Source: Eonycteris spelaea (taxonomy: Eukaryota; Chordata; Mammalia; Chiroptera; Pteropodidae). Taken from it: a stretch of 64,000 bases of DNA. The notes under the pieces are model-generated. The model was not told the origin of the DNA. It did no database searches and worked only from the letters and a program-made list of their open reading frames with translations. The DNA is taken from positions 558,001 to 622,000 of the forward strand of contig PUFA01000143.1 in assembly GCA_003508835.1 (NCBI GenBank), read 5' to 3'. Both the position numbers and the translations under genes were made by a program. Shown in pieces: positions 35,198-47,579 of this stretch. Numbering within the stretch: position 1 is the first letter of the stretch; every line of letters begins with the position of its first letter.

Positions 35198-35290
35198 TGA
35201 TTGTTAGCTGGTTAATGCTGCAGTGGCTAGGGAAACAATTGAGATAGCATCTAACATGAGAGTAAAACACTTATGATTTGGGTTAAGTGG
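35198..35290 (+). repeat. Direct repeat, copy 1
   Basis: About 92 bp that align almost without gaps, at roughly 75% identity, with 36179-36271. Shared blocks include 'ctgcagtg', 'caattgag', 'tagc' and 'tgatttgggt'. Family not recognised. It could be an old interspersed repeat or an old local duplication. Confidence 0.65.
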
Positions 35291-35324
35291 GGGGGGCAGT
35301 ATAGGGCTATTAGGTTGGTTTTAT

Positions 35325-35430
35325 TTGCTGAGAGTTTATAATATATGAAGCACTGTGACCCAAGCTGGTACATAGGAGTGAATAAGGTCAATGGGATCCC
35401 TGTTCTCATGGAGTTTCCATCCCCAGATCA
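35325..35430 (-). mobile_element. L2 LINE 3' end, antisense
   Basis: 'tgaagcactgtgacccaagc', 'gtgaataaggtcaatgggat', 'ccctgttctcatggagtttc' follow the reverse complement of the L2 terminus. Confidence 0.5.
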
Positions 35431-35529
35431 GGCTTTCTCATGGGGACCTGATCACATATTTTATGTAATGTTAAATAAATCTTTCTCATTTATCACAGAT
35501 AATTTAGAAGAATAAATTAGGGAGCATTT

Positions 35530-35730
35530 ATTTGCTCAACAAATTAATATGTATTGAAAACTACTATGGACCAATTAAATTTCTAGGTGTTGGGAATAAA
35601 TTGTAGACCAATAAAGACTCTGTTTCTACCTCCTTGGAGTTTATGCTCTAGTGTGGAGACCAGAGATTGAGCAAATAATTATGTAGTATGATAAGTGTTG
35701 AGAAGAACTACACAGTGTTGAAGGACACAC
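35530..35730 (-). mobile_element. L2 LINE 3' end, antisense
   Basis: 'ctaggtgttgggaataaatt', 'ccttggagtttatgctctag' and 'tgtggagaccagagattgag' match the antisense L2 3' region. Confidence 0.55.
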
Positions 35731-36178
35731 ATGGTGTTTAAGGACACACATGGAACGTCAGAAACCAGGTATGGTTATGGATTGTCTTCCTCTGTAATCA
35801 GTTGCTGCTTGCTAGGGAGCTGCATTCTCATTTGAATGTTAATATAAGCAAAACATTATTAGGAAGTACTTTTGGTGCAAATAAACAAATAAAGGGTTCT
35901 AAAGCCAAATATTAATCATTTTAAAATTATCTGTCATGTTCGATTATCTGTGCCACTCTCTATTAACATGGATAGTTGAAAACTGACCATTAAATACTAT
36001 TTCTAGTAGCTAATTGATCTTTTCCATAGATCAATTTAAGTTTATTTGTACTTGATTCTTAAAAGACAGTTAATGTTTTCTCAATTATGTTGCTGTGTAT
36101 CAAATTAACCATGTCCTCTGATATTTAATGAAAGCATTTTTTAAATTATAGCTTGAAATGCTAATGACTCATTTTCTG

Positions 36179-36271
36179 TGACCGTCAGCTGACTGATACT
36201 GCAGTGACCAGGGACACAATTGAGGTAGCTTCTTAACTGAGGGAAAAGCACCTGTGATTTGGGTAAGTAGG
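36179..36271 (+). repeat. Direct repeat, copy 2
   Basis: Partner of 35198-35290, same orientation, 981 bp downstream. Confidence 0.65.
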
Positions 36272-36274
36272 GAT

Positions 36275-37830
36275 GGTAGTGCTACTAGCTTAATTAAGAC
36301 CTGATGCTTTGGGCTATTATTACATTTAAGGCAGCAGCTAGAAAAAACATCACCTAATCCAATTGTAGACATAAGAGAGAGGCCAATATTTTGGAAGGCC
36401 AGTAGCCAGGAACTGAGCATTAGGAAATCAAATCACTTGGGTTACATGCATTACATGCATTTCATGTCAAAACATAGGTTCAGAAAACATGTTTATCACA
36501 AGTCACTGAAAACAGCCAAAATATAGTCAGAATAGTGGTGACGTCAATGAGCCATACAGTTTTTAGAAGTAAGTTTCTATGGCCTAAAAAACTACATCCT
36601 AAATTTCAAAGCTAATTTCCATCTTTTCTGGTCCTAGACCATCACATCCTGGAACCACGTTGAAAGGGCTTTCTGGAGTTCGGAGCAGTCCATATCCCAT
36701 CTCTCAGGTCTACTTTAAGATAGATCCAGCAGGGTGCTGGCCAGTGCTCCATCTGGAGGAGATATAAACCAGATTTAAAGCCAAAGTCTAATTTTTTTTT
36801 TGTATTCCAGAACTTTTCTGATTTGGAAATAATTTTAACCTTTTTTTATGACTTTGATAAAAGCTGTGGATTCTCTCCAGAAAAAAGGCGCATGTACATC
36901 TGTATATAAAATGTTGCTTTTTTTTTTCTTTTAGGGGGCCTTGAATCTCAGGTTAAAAACTCTTGTTCAAGAGGTAAAATGGAGACCAATCACTCTTATT
37001 TGAACTGAGATATTGTCTCATTGAGGCTTATTTGGTATAGACTTAAGGGGTCTCGAATTACTCATGGAGAGTTCATGTTCCATTCTATTCACTTTAGTAT
37101 TTATACTTATTATTCACTTTAGTATTTATACTTTCTAGCCACTTTTAGGTAATGGAAGTTTCCAGAGTCCTGTTCAGTGCCCAAACCCAGTATCAAATAT
37201 ATTTATCAAGTCTGATGTCATAATAACAAAAGAACACTCACTGATCTTGACTTAATGTAAAACTCCTTTCCCTCAAAATGTGGAACTAGAAGCTGGGTCT
37301 CTTTCAGATTGGAGGCCTAAAGTTTACATGAGGCAAAGTGTGGCTGGCTCTATTTCCTTTCCTCTGTATACTCATTTATTCTCCCTTATCCTCCCAGCTG
37401 TGGTTTCTGAGCCCATGAGGCTTGGAACAAAGTTAAAAAGAAGAAGGAAGGAAGGAAAGATCTTATCAACAAGTACTGTTGTGAGCTGGCTTTAAGCTGG
37501 TGATACTATTGCTTCTCTACTTTCTTACAGGATTTAGTAGACTCCAAAAGAGTAAGTCGAAGTTACTTTTGGACACAAATGCTGCTGCTAAAGGTTTGGT
37601 AAATTATTACCCACTGTGGTTGAGGATTAATGAGTTCCAGAAGAAAAGGAATCCTTACTTATGTCTCTGATTTGCTTTGGCATCACTGAGCCTTAATAAT
37701 TCTGAACATTTATTAATATTCCATTGTTCCTTTGAAGGAATGGGCATATTCAGATTTGACTTTCCTCATCATCAGCTTTGAGTCTCCAGTTAATTTTAGC
37801 CTGACATTCTCTAAGCATGGATTAGCTCAA
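36275..37830. other. Unannotated; 23-bp tandem duplication
   Basis: No gene seen. Positions 37086-37108 and 37111-37133 are identical 23-mers (starting 'tattcactttagt') with a 2-bp spacer. Confidence 0.45.
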
Positions 37831-37831
37831 T

Positions 37832-37875
<44 letters not shown>

Positions 37876-37877
37876 GT
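37832..37877. repeat. (TC)n microsatellite
   Basis: A run of CT dinucleotides with one break, followed by a short CA/TA-rich stretch to about 37930. Confidence 0.95.
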
Positions 37878-38104
37878 TATATACACATACACACACGTAT
37901 ATACACATATGTGTATATTTATTGTATATAATAATAGTACCTACCTCTAGGGGCTATTGTGAGGAATATATAAATATATCCTTCAACACCTCTCCTGGCT
38001 ACACTCTACCTACTTAATGGAGTTGAACAAATACTGGAAGTCAACACTCTTGTCAATTTTAGCATTTCTAGATAGATAGGGAAGAATGCATAATGAGTGG
38101 GAGA

Positions 38105-38325
38105 ACTGTGAGTTATGGAGACAAAAGAAACTATGTCCAAACCTACCTTTTCCATTTACCAGTTGTGGGAACTTGATGAGTCATTTATTGTTTCAGCAGT
38201 TAGTTTTCTAATTAGAAATATAAGCATAATAAAACTACTTTGTGGCCATATTGGACAATTAGAGATTATGTTTATAAGGTGTCCAACACTTAGTAGGCAG
38301 TCAATGAATGGTAGTTATTAGGATT
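38105..38325 (+). mobile_element. MIR SINE
   Basis: 'accagttgtgggaacttgat', 'ttcagcagttagttttctaa', 'gtgtccaacacttagtaggc', 'agtcaatgaatggtagttat' follow the MIR order, diverged. Confidence 0.6.
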
Positions 38326-38329
38326 ATTT

Positions 38330-39255
38330 TGAAAATACTCCTCAAGTTCCTTTAGTGCAGAAGTTTATAAGCACAGCACATCCTTACCCTTTCTCAGTCT
38401 GCATCAAATAGTCAACGTGGCCCCCAACACATTTACTGCTTTGAGAAAAATAATATTCGAGTTGAGGTTATTTTTCTTTCCATCATGTGGTTTCTCATAG
38501 TTCTACACGTATGGCTTGGTTCTTGGATTCCACTCAGTCGTTATGCAACATCTTGATATTCCAAAGATGCTGTTTTGGAGAGAGATGTATATTTAAAACA
38601 GACACAAGTAACACAGAGTCGGACCCATGGTGGCGGCAGAAGATGAACTTGACCAGATGTTCCCTAACCTCCCACAGGCTATAACTCACAGGTGGCCCCT
38701 GGTGCTATGTGCAGTAGCTTGGGGGATAACCTGTTCTTCTAGCTGAGTTCCCCATCATGGGTAGGTCAGAGCACAGATTTATGAGCTCCTGGCAAAGGTG
38801 AAGTGCAGATGGAGAAAATTTCAACTTAGCTTCTGTTAGATCAAGGAGTATCTTTAGGAAATGTCACTGTATGACTTATTAAAAAGTTTATGTTTCTGAT
38901 GCTCCCTTCTTTTGCTAACTGCTTCCCCTGCTGCCTTGCCACAATCTCTAATTACACCCATGGATTTAATCCTTATTCTTGATATCCTTTGCTTTTGATA
39001 TTTGTTGGAAACTTCTTCTTTTAACTACCCTTCTGGATGGATCTGAAATTCCACATGGCCATGAATATTTCCTATTGATGACAGAACTCAGTATATGATT
39101 GCATTACTCAGAGAGTTTGCGAATGGAAGTGTCTTAGTTTTCTCTCCCTCAGGGGTAGTGACCATGGTCCTGTACCAAGTGAATGGCACTTGCTGGGTAT
39201 GCCTTTCAATGCTGATGAATGTCCTGGTATTGAACAATGTGTCCTCCCCACATTT
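38330..39255. other. No recognisable feature
   Basis: Unique-looking DNA with short frames only. Confidence 0.4.
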
Positions 39256-39261
39256 CTCTCT

Positions 39262-39404
39262 CCTTTCCTTTCCTTTCCTTTCCTTTCCTTTCCTTTCCTT
39301 TCCTTTCCTTTCCTTTCCTTTCCTTTCCTTCCTTTCCTTTCCTTTCCTTTCCTTTCCTTTCCTTTCCTTTCCTTTCCTTTCCTTTCCTTTCCTTTCCTTT
39401 CCTT
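39262..39404. repeat. (TTTCC)n pentanucleotide microsatellite
   Basis: About 28 copies of TTTCC over 143 bp with a single 1-base slip near 39329. The overlapping long frames (39095-39516 plus, 39206-39448 minus) are simply the repeat translated (Phe-Leu-Ser-Phe-Pro or Lys/Gly/Arg/Glu runs). Confidence 0.98.
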
Positions 39405-40950
39405 CTTATTTTGCCATGCATTTCTTTACCCTTGGTCTGGGGGAGCAATAATGAGAGAGAATAAATGTGAGTTGCTTGTTTTTAAATGGAAAATAAACAT
39501 TCTAAATTGTTTATAGAATGAAAGAGGCTCAGATTGGGAAGTAGAATTCACTTTCCACAAAATTTGGATGTATCTTTTAAATGCACTCCTGTTCCACTGC
39601 TAGCATCTTTATTGTATGACTCCCCAGCCTCTGTTCTAGCAGATTGCAATTTTGCAATGAATCTCCCCTTTAATTAATTAATTGGGGTCTACATGGAGGT
39701 CTGTATTTATTGTGTCAAAAATTTGACAAAAACATGATTGTGAAGAAATCAAGCATGTGCAGAGAATCCAGTTTCTTTTTGACTGTATTCAGATAATAAT
39801 TAGAAAGCTGCATACAAGAAATATGTAACCTTTGTATTGATAGTGAATGTGTCATTTTTTTAAAAGGGCGGCATGCTTTGTTTATCGGAATGGACATAGC
39901 AGCATTATAGGATCAAAAACAGAATATGTTTAGAGAAGAAAAATAAAGTTCATAAATTCAAGAATTGGATTAACAGAGTTGTTAGAAACTGAGAATTATG
40001 AAGGAGAGGGAGATCCCTAGTCTTCCCCAACATAAGTAGAAACATAAGCAGAAAAGAGGTCTAGAAGTGCTGTTTACATGGGATGGTTCTCCTTTCTGAG
40101 AGTGAAGGACAGTTAAGAACAAGGAAGACACAAAACCCACTTCCTGACATGCTCTAAGGAATGTGGAATGTAGGTGAATAAACACACTCATCTGAAAGGG
40201 CAACAGGGGATGGGGTGGTTTCATGTGAGAGCCACATTTCAATGAAGGTGGGCTGGGAGAGGGGTGTATAGAGAGGAAACTCAAGAAAGAAGGGTGTTTG
40301 ATAACATGGATGGTGCTTCCAGAGGGAGCAGTGACACCATGGAATGAATTTTGCTTTATTATTTGCCACATGCCAATATATATTACCATATATATGTGAC
40401 TATATATGTTACCCATATGTGTGTATATGTATACTAACACCATATCCTTACTACTTTATCAATTTATTAAAGACAAAACAGTTTCTTTAACCTTAAAACA
40501 TTTGCAAAGCCTAGAAAATCCCTTTTTCCAAGATAATTTTTTGACCATATAATAGTTGAATTAAAAAAAAAAACAAAGAAAAAATAACTGAATATGGCAC
40601 AAGATACTCTTTGGATAAACTTTATACATACATATTATAACTATAGTGTATATAGTTATATACAAATTATATATGCTATAATTTATATATATAACTTTTC
40701 ACCTATGTATGATAATTCTGCACAAAATTTTAAAAATAGCATCTATCTAGATTTCCAGGATTTGAAAATTACATGGTTTCTACTTTTTCTAATACTGGCT
40801 TCCAGTGTCATTTAGTGCTAATATCAGGGTTCCTCCTGGACATCTTGATGCTGTAGGGAGTTAGGAGGGGTGAAAAGGCAGGCTCCTGCCAGTATGTTTA
40901 GGGTACAATGCGTGGTTTTTGGTCTTTTTTTTTTTTTAATGCTTCATATA
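39405..40950. other. Unannotated; TA-rich tracts
   Basis: No gene recognised. TA-rich tracts lie at about 40370-40440 and 40610-40705. The 153-residue minus frame 39982-40443 has no family resemblance. Confidence 0.4.
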
Positions 40951-40959
40951 GTGTTTCCC

Positions 40960-41400
40960 CCTTGTTTGAAATGACACTGCTGACAGTGTTCTTTTCGGCA
41001 GTTTACATGCCACAGAATGTGCTGAAGTTGCCTGGCAGCTTCCACGACGAGAGTAATCATCCTCACAGATGCAGGTCCTCGTGCACCTGCACTTGATTTC
41101 AGCGTGGCAGCGGTGCGTGCGCTGGCAGAGGCTGCATGTCCTCGCTCTGGGCGCGGCTTCCTCCTGGCCTGCTCTGGACGCTCACACAGCTCAGCAGCTG
41201 GCTGGTGGTTTGCTTCCAACACAGGAATGTGCAATGAGGTACTTGAAAAGGAGGATCAGAAGACTGTTTTTGCTTACCACTTTGATGTTGCTTCTTCGGA
41301 GTACATAAAGTCTTCTTATATGAAGAGTAATGGGGCTGTCTTACCCAGCAAGATGAGAGAACAGACCATTTAACTCTCTAACTACGCAGGAATAGAAACC
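40960..41400. other. GC- and CpG-richer patch, unassigned
   Basis: A roughly 200-bp core (41040-41220) with many CpGs ('cacgacgag', 'gcgtggcagcggtgcgtgcg', 'ctctgggcgcggcttcc') in otherwise AT-rich DNA. Three frames are open across it (40944-41234 minus, 41069-41308 plus, 41104-41373 plus), which is expected of GC-rich DNA. I recognise no protein family. It could be a small CpG-rich regulatory element, a retrocopy fragment or an exon I cannot identify. Confidence 0.35.
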
Positions 41401-44020
41401 GAGTCAAACCCACGTGGTAGGAAGTACCTTTCCTGTGCAGGGCTAACTACTATCAGAAGCATCACCAAACGTTTATTCTAGATAGGGAGTGAAGTTATTG
41501 CTTGAAATATAGAGGCAGCCCTTTTAAACATAAGAAGTAGTTATTGAGTCTCTTGAGTGCTGTCTCATCTTAGACATGCTAGGGGAAAGTCTAGAGCTTG
41601 CTCAGAGGAACTTTCTATGGAAAATTCACAGGAGACAAGCACTTATTTTCTACTGTTACAGAAAATATGTATGCTAAGAATGAAGAGGAGGGTTTGTTAG
41701 CTGAGCGACATAAATTGGGTGGCAGCTCTGTAAGAAAAAGTAGGATTTACATAGGTGCAGAGAAAGAAGGATCATGAAACAGAAATAGATTTTAAAATCT
41801 TCCAGCCCCCACCAGATGTTATTGAAGTTAGGAACCAGTACTAAATCATGACTATCTTTCACCAAAATAGATGGAGAGGGGGACAGAGCTAGGAACTGCT
41901 TGAGGAGGTGTTACTATATAATATATTTCAGATGGTAGATTCAAATATGAAATGGAAGATGGAGAAGGGGAGGAAGAGGAGAGAAAGAATAAGATAGAGA
42001 GATGGGTGGGGGTAGGGGGTGGGAGGGGGCTTAATTGCTCTAAAAAGGAGGAATTGAGTCTTGTGATTTTTTTTTGTTGTTGTTCTTAGAAGGCTTAAGA
42101 AAAATTTGCACCAGTATTTAACAGGTGTAATTTCACTTGCTTAACAGCTGGAAAGAATTTTGGAAAAGGAGTGCCTGTACTGAACAACAACTTGAAAGAA
42201 AGAAGGTAAAGAAAAGAAAAAATGAGAAAATTAGCTTTATTATGAATGGCACCACATGTCCTCTCTCTTTGGTTCTAAGACTTTTTAAAAACTACTGATA
42301 TATTGCTCTGTATTATTTAGAATTTTTAAAAGTTAATTGAACAGTTTATTACCTGTTCCAGTAAATAATACCTTTTCTTATTAAAAATGCTAGTGAATAG
42401 GACATATGGTGTAAAGCTAGTATTGTTTTGTTAAGGAAATTTATATTTCTAAGCCTCTGTTAAAGTAACAGTTACCTGAAATCATTTGTGGCAGGTGGGA
42501 AGGCATCCTCCCAGTTGCCATGTTTTATTTTCTCTCTCATTGTCCTTCATCTAATGAATTGTTCTGTTTGACAGATGCTCTTTCTGTCATATCTCACACC
42601 TTTCTATTTCTCTTCAGGACAAGCAAGGTGACAATGTAAGTAGTATTTTAGAGCAAAGAAGGCAAGACATTTTCAGCACACATACATGGTGCCCAACTCA
42701 GGCACTGGTTCAGGGGCAATTTTCTGGAGGAGAAAGGGATGCCAAGATAGTCAAAGAAGGCAAGTTAGGAAAAGAGTGACCCATGCAGTTTTGAGGCATG
42801 AGTGAGAATGGCACATTTAAGGAACCGAAAGGAGTTCAGAAAAACATATTCTCAGGAAAGAAGGGTAATGGTAAGATGTTAGATAGCAAGTAGACAGGAT
42901 CAGGTTGTGATGGGACTGTGTTTCATTCATCATTTAGTTATTCAACTCTTCATGGTTGAGAGTTTACCATACACAAAGTGAGAGACTATGCCCCATATGT
43001 TTAAGGAAGTTGAAGATAATTTTAAAAATTTGTTGATGAAAGATATGACAGGTGAGATATGGCTGAAGCTGGATGCAGAGAGAAGAAAAGAGTTGATGCC
43101 TAACTAATGTCCTGACCAGTGTCCTTATGTCTCTGCCACTCTCCAGACCCCAGCTACAGAACACAGCTTCAATGACAATCTGAATCTCTATGTCTGGTTA
43201 ACTTTGTCTTCCCTTGACTGAAAATATAAATGTTGTAAGGATGATAGGGCATTCAAGCAGTGAAGACATGAGTCAGAAACTAAGTAGAAGCAAGCTAGAT
43301 GATTAAGAAATTTTCTTAAATGATACATGAAGGAGAATCTTGTAAAAGAGTAGAGTTTGATTTGACTTTATATTCAGAACTTGTAAAAACGCCTGACAAT
43401 GTGCATTCAGCAGAGCATTAGCACATTAGAAGTCATAATCTAAGTTGAGTTTCTACAAAGTAACTCCAACCAAAAAAATGAAACATGAGGGTGCTCAATT
43501 TCTACAAAATCAAATTTTGAAAAACAAAGTAGTGAAGAATGGGTGCAATAGAATGGAGTAACCGAATTATAAAATGGAAAGGAATTAGGAGCCAAAAAAG
43601 GAGAAGGGAGTGTTCAAAGATAATATGATCCATGGCAAAGGGTTATAAACTCCCATTTTGAGCAATAATGATATTTTTGGACCAGGGGAAAGAATAAGAA
43701 TAAAAAGTAATTTAATATGAAAAAAGGGAGAAACATGAAATATTAAACACTTGGATCATGCAATATTGAAAACAGAGCAAAATTAAAATAATATATAAAC
43801 TTTGACAGTTTCAACTTTTTCAAAAAGCTATGTTGCCTCAGCCTGACTTCCAGACTAATGCCACCTTCCTGGTGACCTCTGCTCAAAGCCCTTGGGGGAA
43901 GCATGGAGGATTGTTAGTCTCTCCTTTATTTTGCTCTTCAAAGCAACTCAAATGTTACCCTTTCTCTCTGCATCCATCACTTCAGCCAATCATTTGGATG
44001 AGTTCCTATTAAATTTCAGG
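41401..44020. other. No recognisable gene; purine-rich tracts
   Basis: Unique-looking sequence with a purine-rich section at about 41945-42050 that contains a G-quadruplex motif. Confidence 0.4.
42004..42029 (+). other. Putative G-quadruplex motif
   Basis: Five G runs of 3-5 bases separated by single or double bases: GGG-T-GGGGG-TA-GGGGG-T-GGG-A-GGGGG. Short loops predict high stability. Confidence 0.75.
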
Positions 44021-44029
44021 TTTTTTTCT

Positions 44030-44130
44030 GGTGTTGGGAATTCTGGGATGAAATAAAGTACCTGCTCTTAAGAGAAGATGATCAGGGTTCTAGAGACAAA
44101 GTGATGAAGTGCATTAATGGAAAATGAACC
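44030..44130 (-). mobile_element. L2 LINE 3' end, antisense
   Basis: 'ggtgttgggaattctgggat', 'gtacctgctcttaagagaag' and 'ctagagacaaagtgatgaag' match the L2 antisense terminus. Confidence 0.4.
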
Positions 44131-44224
44131 CTAAAAAGAGGTGTAACCCTCTTCTGCAATCTGGGTTCTGATGTCAAAAATGTCTCATCCCCATCTGATC
44201 TTTTCTCTCAGAGGATTTCTCTAC

Positions 44225-44425
44225 TTTGGAGTCCCTGAAAGTGTGCTTCCCTGAGCAGCAGCAGAAGCATTACCTGAAAACTTATTAGGAATGCACATTC
44301 TCATGCCCAATTTCAGACCTTCTGAGTCAGAAACTGATTTGGGGTGAGGCCTAGAAATCTGGGTTTGGACAAGTCCTTCAGCTGATTCTGAAGCATATTC
44401 AAATGTGAGAACCCCTGATCTGTCT
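44225..44425 (+). mobile_element. MER5A-like hAT-Charlie transposon
   Basis: Non-autonomous DNA transposon relic: 'cttattaggaatgcacattc', 'tttcagaccttctgagtcag', 'ggggtgaggcctagaaatct', 'gctgattctgaagcatattc', ending 'tgagaacccctgatc', which matches the MER5 terminal inverted repeat. Confidence 0.7.
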
Positions 44426-44479
44426 TTTGATCCAGATTATCCTGACCATTCATTCCCCACTCAAGCTCAGGCTGGAACT

Positions 44480-44690
44480 AGGTACTTCACACACATACTC
44501 TTTCTTAATCTTTGAAACAACTTTGTGGAATATTTCTTTGTTACTTAACATTTCCACAGAAGACACACTGAGGCTTAACTCAATAAAAGTGGTTGGTCTA
44601 GGTCTCAATGACAAGAAGTATAAGAGCTGGGATTTGAATCCAGATCTGTCAATTCCAAAGTCCACACTTTTTTTCTGTACATATTTTCTC
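44480..44690 (-). mobile_element. MIR SINE, antisense
   Basis: 'ggtacttcacacacatactc', 'tttgaaacaactttgtgg', 'agacacactgaggcttaact', 'gagctgggatttgaatccag', 'caattccaaagtccacac' follow reverse-complement MIR. Confidence 0.7.
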
Positions 44691-44699
44691 TGAGCATCA

Positions 44700-46790
44700 C
44701 AACCTTTACTAATTCAGCTTTTTCATATTTTCAATCAATAGCTTTTCTGTCTTTTAAGTTTACTATATCCTATCTCAAATATGTCTATAATGGTCTACTT
44801 TTCACTGCCTCCTGCTTAGAGGGAGAGAGAGCAAAAGGCTCATCTCCAAGAGTAACTCTCTAGGTCCATGCTCTTCATCAGATTTCCTCCTCTTCATATT
44901 TCCTATATTTTTCTCTCCTAAGTTTTATTCTTAATAGCTTTTCTGATCCTGCTTATCTCTTCCAAAAATTACTTAGTCATCTCTTTCTTTCTCTGACTCT
45001 TAGCCATCAGGCTCTCTCGTCTTCCCTTCTTGTTTCATATTCTTTCATTGAGTATCTCATCTTTAGGATTTCCCTTTGGATTAAATCTGAATATGAGTCT
45101 CCATTCTTGACCTGTTTTCCATGTTCCAGACCTGTGGGTCAAGTTTCTTATTGGATATCTTATTCATCCTCATCCCAATGTGCCTAAAACAGAGATGTCT
45201 TCTCTCCAAATATGATTTTTATCATATTCTCCATCCAATGTGCCAGGAGAGAAAACTTTGTACTTTCCCCTGTCTTTTACATTCTGTGTCTAATCAGTTC
45301 CTATGCCTTGAAATTTTTTCTTAAAATATTCCTCAGATCTGATCCTCCTAGATATAGTCCCCAACTTGATTATAAGGGGTGAACAGGTTCTTATTCTCCT
45401 TATATTTCTACATCTATCTCATTGTCTTACATGTTATAGGTGCTCAAAAATATTAAATGAATATATATAGGAACTATGGGGGATAAAAAATAACAATTTT
45501 TATTCTCATAGGAAGAGGAGTAGAATAGCAGATACTTTAAAGGTATGTCAAAATAATTTATTGACAGCCAAGGTGACTGTTAAAATGCTTGCTGAATTAT
45601 TAGTCCCAGAGGAGCAAGAAGATAGAGACCTGACAAGCTTTTCAAATAATAAATGAAAGGATAGTCCCTTTAGTCTTCTGTTAAGAGGCAGAGATATTTC
45701 AACATCTCAAGGATCAAGTACTACAATCTTTAATGAGAGTAGAAAATCATTGTAGGTCTCATAATTTTCCCTCTTCTCACTGTTCTAAAGGCTTAAGTTA
45801 GGATGAGTCACTCTATAAATCTTTGCAAAGATGACTAATGTTTATAATAACAATATCATAAATTATATAGTGCTTTTCTTCCCCAAGGAAATTGCCTTGT
45901 TGGTTGCTAGGGTCAGGGATCATTATCTCTCTCTTTCAGCCTCCTGGGCCTGGGAATGTGCCTACCTGTTCATCCTTATTGCCATGCCATATCCTATGGC
46001 TGCATCCTCATGTATAACCAGGTTTACCTCTAAGTGGATTCCTATCCCCCTCCTCACCTTCGTCCTCCAAATCATTGCTTAGTTTTCTTCTACTTGTCAT
46101 ACCACATTGCCAACTTTATATAAGAAAACTTTTTAACTTACTCATTGTCTGAGTCATGGCTCCAGAAATCCAGAGAACCTACCTAAAAAGGAATGAAAAA
46201 GGTAAAAAAAAACTGTGCAAATTGAATTTTAGGTCAATTTCTTAGTAATAATTATAATGCTAGTGAACTACTTTTTCATGCAGGTATTTAAAGTTACTGC
46301 AACTGCAGATTTCCTTTTTAGTATATTCATTTAAGATAGCCCAGCCCACTCTTTTCCATTGGTTGTTAACGCCAATGAAGCAGAAAATTATATGCTTTTA
46401 ATATATCCTCAATCAATATTTATCAAATTATATAAGTAGGGCATTAAGCACATAGTTATTTACTAAGTGACTTGTTTAAGTCACAGGTTCAATAATGCTA
46501 AAATCATACATAGTATTTGAGTCATTGGAGCATGAATCCATATCTTTTGATACTAAATTTATTATTTAGTTCATTATTTTGTAAAAATGTAAGCAGAATT
46601 TTAGAATATTTTCCCCAGTAAAACCCTACTGATAAGTTAATCTATGAACAATTATCTTAGGAATATATGCCCTGGATTTAAAAGATTATTTCTTTATGAA
46701 ATAAAGTGATTTTTGTATATAAATTTAAATGGCTTCATAAGATATAAGGTAAAGAGCACTGCCATTCTTGTCTTTTTCATCATTGATGAA
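44700..46790. other. Mostly unannotated; L2 3' end near 45.4 kb
   Basis: Unique-looking, CT-rich at 44760-45100. A short sense L2 end is visible at about 45375-45465 ('gttataggtgctcaaaaata'). Confidence 0.4.
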
Positions 46791-46794
46791 ACAC

Positions 46795-47560
46795 TCTTCA
46801 TTTATCCATTCATTTATTTCACAAATATTTGTTGGTTGCCAACTATATGCCAGGAACTCTACTGGGTTCTGAGTACAGTAGGTAGTAATGAACAAACAGT
46901 GCTTTTCCTAGAGGAGCGTAGAGTTTAAAACAAGATATAGACACATAAAAGGATGCATGTCTGCAAATTATGATGTGTTCTTAAGTAAAAGAAATAAGAG
47001 GGACACAATTTACAATGAGGAATCTAAGAAAGCATCTTTGAAAGAGACATTTTTTGTGGGCTTGAAAGGTAAGAGGCTGAGTGGCATGCAGTGGAATTAA
47101 CATGTGTGAATGACCAAAATGTAGCTGAGAACCTCAAAGAAGAGAATGTGACCTGTTGGTAGTGAGACAGGAGCGCGTTACAAATTAAGGGAGGGAAAGG
47201 AGGCAAGAAGTGCCCCTGCCAGATGATGCATCATGTTATTGTCCGTGTGAAGCATTTGATATGTTATTAAAAGTGCAAAGGGAAATTATTGCAGTTTTAA
47301 GTAGAGAAATAAATAGAAGTAAATTTTTATTTTGAAAGAACAACTTTAGATTTTTTGTGGGAGCATAGATTAGAGAGGTAAGATTGAAAGATCAATTAGA
47401 TAGTCCTTGAGTTAGTCCAGGTGAGCACATATCAGGGTGGTCAGTGTAGAGGTGGATAGATTTAAAATATATTTTAGAGTCAGATCAGTAGGACTTAGTG
47501 ATGGATTAGCTGAAGTCAGTGGGAAGAATGGAGGAGAATGAGATGCTCAAAGTCATTGAG
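46795..47560 (-). mobile_element. L2 LINE fragment, antisense
   Basis: A long antisense L2 copy: 'catttatttcacaaatattt', 'aactatatgccaggaactct', 'gtagtaatgaacaaacagtg', 'tttgaaagagacatttt', 'gtccttgagttagtccagg'. Diverged. Confidence 0.6.
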
Positions 47561-47579
47561 TCTTTGACTGAGAGCCACG

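Noticed and set aside
39262..39404. CRISPR-like array
   Set aside because: It is a plain pentanucleotide microsatellite without spacers, in mammalian DNA.
39095..39516. Long overlapping open frames in several phases and strands
   Set aside because: They are translations of the TTTCC pentamer, whose period never creates a stop codon.
40944..41373. CpG-rich frames as a coding exon
   Set aside because: Three different frames are open, none has a recognised motif, and I could not support exon boundaries. It is reported only as an unexplained patch.
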